This document shows, piece after piece, positions 15,247 through 19,216 of a stretch of DNA of 19,216 bases. The stretch lies in the NCBI GenBank assembly GCA_964632395.1, contig CAZWES010000024.1, forward strand, positions 1-19,216. The letters run 5' to 3'. Under the pieces are notes generated by a model that saw only the letters and a program-made list of their open reading frames with translations, was not told the origin of the DNA and made no database searches. Numbering within the stretch: position 1 is the first letter of the stretch; every line of letters begins with the position of its first letter. Source of the DNA: CAZWES01 sp964632395 (GTDB lineage Bacteria; Patescibacteriota; Gracilibacteria; Peribacterales; Peribacteraceae). A program made the translations under genes and the position numbers.

Positions 15247-16086
15247 ATGCCCACCACCCTCCTCGACGGCCGCGAAGCCTCACAGGCTCTCCTTGAGTCA
15301 CTCAAGCCAAAGATCAAAGAGCTCGATCCAAAGCTCGTGATAGTCCAAGTTGGTGAAGATCCTGCAAGTGCAAGCTACATTCGTCAAAAAGAAAAGAGTT
15401 GTGAGAAAGTCGGTATGAGGAGCGAGCACAAACATCTTCCGGAGGGGACGACTTTTGAGGAGCTCATGCAGGTCATCGAAGAGTTGAATTCAGATCAAGA
15501 TGTCACGGGATTTATTGTGCAACTTCCGTTACCCGGGGATCTGCAGAAGCATGTCCCGCAAGTAATCCGTGCGATTGATCCCAAAAAGGATGTGGATGGA
15601 TTTGGTGCATATAATTTGGGGAAGATGTTTCTCTCAAAAGAATTTGAGCACCTGCCACCTGCAACGCCGGCGGGAATCATCGCGTTACTTGAGCACTACA
15701 AGATTGATGTTGCTGGGAAGAATGCAGTGGTTCTTGGGCGAAGTAACATCGTAGGGAAGCCTATGGCAGTGATGCTTTTGAACAGGAGTGCAACAGTCAC
15801 TGTTTGCCACAGTCGCACGGATGACATCACAAAGTACACTAAGATGGCGGATATCCTGATAGCTGCTGTTGGCAAGCCAAAGATGGTGACTGCAGACATG
15901 GTCAAAGTGGGGGCAGTCGTAATTGATGTAGGAATGTCACGGACTGATGAGGGCTTGGTCGGTGATGTGGATTTTGAAGCGGTCAAAGAGAAGGCCTCAG
16001 CAATCACGCCTGTTCCGGGTGGCGTTGGCCCCATGACCGTTGCGAGTTTGATAAGGAATTGTGTGAGGGCAAAAGAAAGGCAATAG
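15247..16086 (+). CDS. folD: Bifunctional methylenetetrahydrofolate dehydrogenase / methenyltetrahydrofolate cyclohydrolase
   Basis: FolD interconverts 5,10-methylene-THF and 10-formyl-THF using NAD(P), providing formyl groups for purine synthesis. The 279-residue protein shows the catalytic SYIRQKEKSC segment (Tyr44 and Lys48 equivalent to the E. coli Tyr-x3-Lys pair), GFIVQLPLPGD, DPKKDVDGFGAYN, the nucleotide-binding VVLGRSNIVGKPMAVMLL, and the C-terminal signature PVPGGVGPMTVASL. ATG 15247 is chosen because the sequence becomes FolD-like exactly there (MPTTLLDGREAS) and the promoter sits just upstream. The expected DGFHPxN is DGFGAYN here, a mild deviation. Its position before purF and purD fits a shared pathway. 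Confidence 0.96.
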   Translation: MPTTLLDGREASQALLESLKPKIKELDPKLVIVQVGEDPASASYIRQKEKSCEKVGMRSEHKHLPEGTTFEELMQVIEELNSDQDVTGFIVQLPLPGDLQKHVPQVIRAIDPKKDVDGFGAYNLGKMFLSKEFEHLPPATPAGIIALLEHYKIDVAGKNAVVLGRSNIVGKPMAVMLLNRSATVTVCHSRTDDITKYTKMADILIAAVGKPKMVTADMVKVGAVVIDVGMSRTDEGLVGDVDFEAVKEKASAITPVPGGVGPMTVASLIRNCVRAKERQ

Positions 16087-16091
16087 ATTTC

Positions 16092-16119
16092 TTGCATTCT
16101 GGTTCTAAATCCGTAGAAT
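16092..16119 (+). promoter_or_regulatory. Candidate purF promoter
   Basis: TTGCAT (16092-16097) and TAGAAT (16114-16119) are spaced by 16 nt, directly after the folD stop. Transcription would start near 16126 and produce a leader of about 87 nt that includes the hairpin at 16154-16186. Confidence 0.4.
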
Positions 16120-16153
16120 CCTTGCGTGGGAAAAAACTTTATGCAGTTTTCGG

Positions 16154-16186
16154 CCCTTAGCAAGCAAATGCTCAAGGGTGCTTTTT
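16154..16186 (+). terminator. Terminator-like hairpin in the folD-purF gap / purF leader
   Basis: CCCTTAGCA (from 16154) pairs with TGCTCAAGGG (to 16178) with one bulged base and a 6-nt loop; TGC and TTTTT (16182-16186) follow. It could simply end folD transcription, or, if the promoter at 16092-16119 is real, act as an attenuator of purF. A competing small stem (AAAACT / AGTTTT) lies just before it. Confidence 0.5.
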
Positions 16187-16212
16187 GGCTCCTTCCCATG
16201 CACCCCTAAGCC

Positions 16213-17724
16213 ATGTGCGGGATCATAGCAGTCTCCGGCTACGAAGATATGATCCAGGACTTGTACGAAGGGTTGATTGTATTACAGCACAGGGGACAGG
16301 ATGCGGCGGGGATAATGACTTACGACAACCAGTTCCATCTAAAAAAGAGCAACGGAATGGTTCGGGATGTTTTTCATGCCAAGTCTCTCGCAAGGCTAAA
16401 GGGGTCAATGGGGATCGGGCACGTAAGATATCCAACTGCAGGGTGCTCGAGCGAATTTGAAGCGCAGCCATTCTTTGTAAACACGCCTTTTGGGATAGCG
16501 CTTGCACACAATGGAAATCTCACAAATGCTGCGGATCTTGCAAAAGAGTTGAAGGAGAAATACTACCGTCACCTGACTACGCATTCCGATTCGGAAATTC
16601 TACTGAATGTATTTTCCGTAGCGCTGAAGAATCAGCGACCGAAAAAGCTTACGCCGGATCACATCTTTCGTGCGCTCAAAACAGTATTCAGCAAATGCAA
16701 AGGTGCTTACTCCGCGGTCGCGATGATAGGAGGTCACGGGGTTGTTGCATTCCGCGATCCGCACGGCATACGCCCTCTCCAGCTTGGTAAAAGAAAATAC
16801 GGGATGAAAGAGGAATACATGATCGCTTCGGAGAGCACGGTGTTTAAAGCTCTTGATTATGAGTTTGTTAGAGACATCGAACCCGGGGAAGTCATATTTA
16901 TAGATAATAAGAAAAAGCTACATAGTATGCAGGTAAGGAAAGGCCATTTGAATCCCTGCATCTTCGAGTGGGTTTACCTTGCAGCTCCGGATTCTACGAT
17001 TGATGGAGTCAACGTATTCAAAGCGCGCGTGAGGATGGGGGAGTATCTTGCAAGACAGGTTAAGAAGTCTGGCATTCAGGTTGATTCCGTAATTCCAATT
17101 CCATCCACAGGACGCCCTGTAGCTTCCGGTTTAGCGGATAAACTCAAAGTGAGATACCGCGAAGCGTTTGTGAAGAACCGCTACATCGGTCGCACATTTA
17201 TCATGCCAGGGCAGCGAGTACGAAAAAGAAACGTAAAATTCAAACTTCGTCCGATCGAACTTGAGTTTAAGGGCAACAATGTTCTCTTGGTCGATGACTC
17301 AATCGTCCGTGGGAACACCAGTAAAAAGATTATCGAGATAGCGCGTGAGGCTGGAGCCAAAAAAGTGTACTTTGCAGCTGCTGCGCCACCCATCATTGCA
17401 CCCGATCCATACGGGATTGATCTGCCGACCTATTCTGAATTGATCGCAGCAAATCACTCAATTGAGGAGGTCAGAAAGCACATTGGAGCGGATGAGCTCT
17501 TTTATGGAAAAATCGAGGATTTGCACAGGGCTGTAAGAACGGGAAATCAGAAGATAAGGAAATTCAGCGAGGGATGTTTCACCGGCAAATACCCGACTCC
17601 GGAAGTCACGTCGGAACTCCTTAGGAAATGGGAAAAACAACGGACGGTGATAAGGGATGAATTTAGTATTGGCGATGAGGATGAGGATATTTCGGATCAG
17701 TATAGGATGATGACACTAATCTGA
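16213..17724 (+). CDS. purF: Amidophosphoribosyltransferase
   Basis: PurF makes phosphoribosylamine from PRPP and glutamine, the first committed step of purine synthesis. The 503-residue protein starts MCGIIAV, so the catalytic Cys2 is exposed after Met removal and there is no propeptide. The glutaminase domain (residues 1 to about 230) carries LQHRGQDAAGI, GHVRYPTAG and AHNGNLTN. The PRPP site is VLLVDDSIVRGNTSKK (about 357-372). The sequence resembles the Bacillus type (RPDSNIDG-like APDSTIDGVNV; CFTGKYP near Cys455), but most Fe-S ligand cysteines of that type are missing: Asp398 stands where PCYYGID-type proteins have Cys, and the C-x2-C before CFTG is absent. Only Cys249 remains. It should therefore lack the cluster, like the E. 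coli enzyme. Confidence 0.96.
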   Translation: MCGIIAVSGYEDMIQDLYEGLIVLQHRGQDAAGIMTYDNQFHLKKSNGMVRDVFHAKSLARLKGSMGIGHVRYPTAGCSSEFEAQPFFVNTPFGIALAHNGNLTNAADLAKELKEKYYRHLTTHSDSEILLNVFSVALKNQRPKKLTPDHIFRALKTVFSKCKGAYSAVAMIGGHGVVAFRDPHGIRPLQLGKRKYGMKEEYMIASESTVFKALDYEFVRDIEPGEVIFIDNKKKLHSMQVRKGHLNPCIFEWVYLAAPDSTIDGVNVFKARVRMGEYLARQVKKSGIQVDSVIPIPSTGRPVASGLADKLKVRYREAFVKNRYIGRTFIMPGQRVRKRNVKFKLRPIELEFKGNNVLLVDDSIVRGNTSKKIIEIAREAGAKKVYFAAAAPPIIAPDPYGIDLPTYSELIAANHSIEEVRKHIGADELFYGKIEDLHRAVRTGNQKIRKFSEGCFTGKYPTPEVTSELLRKWEKQRTVIRDEFSIGDEDEDISDQYRMMTLI

Positions 17725-17736
17725 AGATTAGAAGCT

Positions 17737-17864
17737 CCAAGCACCAAATTCCAAGCTCCAAAAGAATTCCAAATCTCAAAATACAAAGTCTTTGAAGTTT
17801 GGAATTTGAGATTCTTTTGCCTGCCGGCCGAAGCCGGCGCGAAGGCTGGGAATTTGGTGCTTGG
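17737..17864. repeat. Palindromic intergenic repeat between purF and purD
   Basis: Perfect 16-nt arms CCAAGCACCAAATTCC (17737-17752) and GGAATTTGGTGCTTGG (17849-17864) enclose a second inverted pair (AATCTCAAA 17772-17780 / TTTGAGATT 17805-17813) and a GCCGGC-CGAA-GCCGGC hairpin (about 17824-17839). It fills most of the 167-nt gap between the two genes. Similar CCAAGCACCAAATTCC words are common intergenic repeats in uncultured bacterial genomes (from memory). ATTCTTTT at 17811-17818 might allow it to act as a purF terminator. No clear purD promoter is visible. Confidence 0.75.
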
Positions 17865-17891
17865 GATTTGGAATTTTGCTAACCTTTGTAC

Positions 17892-19216
17892 ATGCGCATC
17901 TTACTAATCACAGTTTCAGCAAGAGGCCATGCTATCGCCGAGGCCTTAAAACGTTCCCCGCAGAACCCCGAGCTCATACACGTTTGCCCTTCGCGAAACC
18001 CCGGAATAAAGAAAATTGCTGATGAGCAGTATGTCGTCAATTCACTGATGGAATTTGATCCGATTTTGGATATTGCGAAGAAGGTGAAACCGGATTTTGC
18101 AGTGGTGGCTCCGGATGATCCGATTGGTGCGGGGCTAGTTGATGCGCTTGATGAGATTGGCATAAAAAGTATGGCACCTAAGCAATCGCTTGCAAGGATC
18201 GAATCTAGTAAAGGCTTCACTCGAGCTCTTCTTGCAGAGAAGGGGATTGATGCGAATCCGAAGTTCAAGGTTTTCCGGAATCCGGAACCCGGAACCCGGA
18301 ACCCGGAACCCGGATTCCGAAAATATATTGAAGATGATCTTGGTGGTGAATATGTAGTGAAGTTTGACGGACTCGCAGGTGGGAAGGGAGTGAAAGTGAG
18401 TGGTGAACATCTAGAGTCAGTTGATGAGGGTGTGGAGTTTGCGCAGGAGTGTCTTTCAAAATCAGATCAGGTCGTAATCGAGGAGAAGTTGGTAGGATGC
18501 GAGTTCAGTCTTATGTCATTTGCCTCCGGTGAAACCGTTGTGAGTATGCCCGCAGTTCAGGATCACAAGCGTGCATTTGAGGGTGATACGGGCCCGAACA
18601 CGGGCGGAATGGGAACGTACTCGGATAGCAATCACTCTCTTCCGTTTTTAACTCAGGGTGATATCGATCAGGCACATGAGTTTAATGAATTGACCGCGAA
18701 AGCGTTGAGTGAGTCGTGCGGAGAGCCATTTAAAGGAATTTTGTACGGGGGATTCATTGTGACGAAGAGGGGAGTTAAGCTGATTGAGTACAACGCGCGC
18801 TTCGGAGATCCGGAGGCTTTGAACGTATTGCCGCTTTTGAGCTCAGATTTCGTGAGTATTTGCCAGGCAGTGATCTCCGGTGACTTGAATAAAAATCTTG
18901 TTCAGTTTGAGAATAAGGCAACGGTTTGCCTCTACATAACTCCGGATTGCTATCCAACTTCAAAAGACCGCAAAGGCGAGGTCGTCACATTCCCATCCGA
19001 GATTCCGGAGAATGCAAGGATCTACTTTGGGGATATTTCAGAAGATGATGACGGGACTTTGCGACTTGGTGGCTCCAGAACTGCGGGGATTGTTGGTATT
19101 GGAGATACGATTGAAGAAGCGCAAAAGGTTGCTTTGGGGATTTGTGAAAAGGTTGAGGGGGCGGTTAGATTCCGAAAAGATATTGGGACGGGGGAGTTGA
19201 TACGGGAAAGGGTGGG
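17892..19216 (+). CDS. purD: Phosphoribosylamine-glycine ligase (GAR synthetase), 3' partial
   Basis: PurD joins glycine to phosphoribosylamine using ATP, the step after PurF. The frame is open from ATG 17892 to the window edge (441 codons without a stop). E. coli PurD has about 429 residues, so nearly the whole gene is present. ATP-grasp motifs are present: VVKFDGLAGGKGVKV, IEEKLVGCEFSLMSF, QDHKRAFEGDTGPNTGGMGTYS, and the signature YNARFGDPEALNVLPLL (about residues 300-314). Two oddities occur. The N-terminal GGREHA motif of the family is SARGHA here, and residues 129-142 (RNPEPGTRNPEPGF) come from a tandem heptamer repeat inserted in a loop before the ATP-grasp domain. It follows purF by 167 nt filled by a palindromic repeat. 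Confidence 0.93.
   Translation, partial: MRILLITVSARGHAIAEALKRSPQNPELIHVCPSRNPGIKKIADEQYVVNSLMEFDPILDIAKKVKPDFAVVAPDDPIGAGLVDALDEIGIKSMAPKQSLARIESSKGFTRALLAEKGIDANPKFKVFRNPEPGTRNPEPGFRKYIEDDLGGEYVVKFDGLAGGKGVKVSGEHLESVDEGVEFAQECLSKSDQVVIEEKLVGCEFSLMSFASGETVVSMPAVQDHKRAFEGDTGPNTGGMGTYSDSNHSLPFLTQGDIDQAHEFNELTAKALSESCGEPFKGILYGGFIVTKRGVKLIEYNARFGDPEALNVLPLLSSDFVSICQAVISGDLNKNLVQFENKATVCLYITPDCYPTSKDRKGEVVTFPSEIPENARIYFGDISEDDDGTLRLGGSRTAGIVGIGDTIEEAQKVALGICEKVEGAVRFRKDIGTGELIRERV
18277..18318 (+). repeat. Six tandem heptamers inserted in frame in purD
   Basis: The block reads GGAATCC, four copies of GGAACCC, then GGATTCC: 42 nt, exactly 14 codons. The first and last units are reverse complements of each other. 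Because 7 is not a multiple of 3, only certain unit counts (3, 6, 9) keep the frame. Deleting the block rejoins KFKVF to RKYIEDDLGG, the expected PurD strand-helix sequence. Confidence 0.9.

Noticed and set aside
17879..18268. Minus-strand open frame opposite purD
   Set aside because: The plus-strand frame has clear PurD motifs and stays open to the window edge; the minus frame has no recognisable motif.
18277..18318. Frameshift or pseudogene in purD caused by the heptamer array
   Set aside because: Six units make 42 nt, so the frame is kept and the motifs on both sides are intact.
1..19216. Alternative genetic code with TGA read as glycine
   Set aside because: No long coding frame contains internal TGA, several genes end in TGA at sensible places (including a TGATG overlap at 13284-13288), and glycine uses GGN throughout.
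1..19216. CRISPR array or tRNA/rRNA genes
   Set aside because: The direct repeats seen are protein modules or heptamers, not regularly spaced 23-40 nt repeats with unique spacers; no cloverleaf or rRNA-like sequence was found in the intergenic regions.

Overview
The window reads as chromosomal sequence from an uncultured bacterium, most likely a member of the Candidate Phyla Radiation (Patescibacteria) and possibly of the Peregrinibacteria. This placement is inferred from gene style: large DUF11-repeat surface proteins with LPXTG-like C-termini, no Shine-Dalgarno motifs, apparently leaderless promoters, and many short palindromic repeats. TGA acts as a stop (it ends the surface protein, the ECF-like gene, tmk and purF, and no long frame contains it), which argues against the TGA=Gly code of Gracilibacteria and Absconditabacteria. 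A run of 100 N near the left edge shows this is a metagenomic or draft scaffold.

Layout. (1) 1-8531, cell surface: a >5 kb adhesin-like protein made of DUF11 modules and ending in LPQTG, a coiled-coil/winged-helix protein of unknown role, and a second secreted DUF11 protein ending in MPQAG plus a membrane anchor. (2) 8540-9862, accessory island: a small unknown protein divergent from a RelB/DinJ-type antitoxin with no cognate toxin, and an NYN-domain (PIN-like) nuclease converging on the antitoxin. The nuclease leader carries a promoter followed by an intrinsic terminator. (3) 10006-12219, heat-shock operon: sigma70-type promoter overlapping a half-degenerate CIRCE operator, groES, groEL. (4) 12250-14427: an unknown acidic protein, an ECF-transporter S-component-like membrane protein translationally coupled to an AI-2E-family permease, and a long terminator hairpin. 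(5) 14441-19216, nucleotide and one-carbon metabolism: thymidylate kinase, folD, purF and purD (running off the right edge). FolD supplies the C1 folates used by purine synthesis, PurF and PurD catalyse the first two purine steps, and Tmk feeds dTTP synthesis.

The most striking observation is that dispersed repeats lie inside genes, in frame. A 96-nt element with 16-nt terminal inverted repeats interrupts the signal peptide of the second surface protein; removing exactly those 96 nt restores a textbook signal peptide. Six tandem heptamers (42 nt, 14 codons) sit in a loop of purD, and removing them restores the expected PurD sequence. A relative of the 96-nt element lies between groES and groEL. 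This resembles the in-frame palindromic elements (RPEs) of Rickettsia, here in an apparently unrelated lineage. Other points of note are a thymidylate kinase lacking the Walker A lysine, a PurF lacking Fe-S ligands, a possible attenuator in the purF leader, and an assembly gap whose two edges join exactly in frame.
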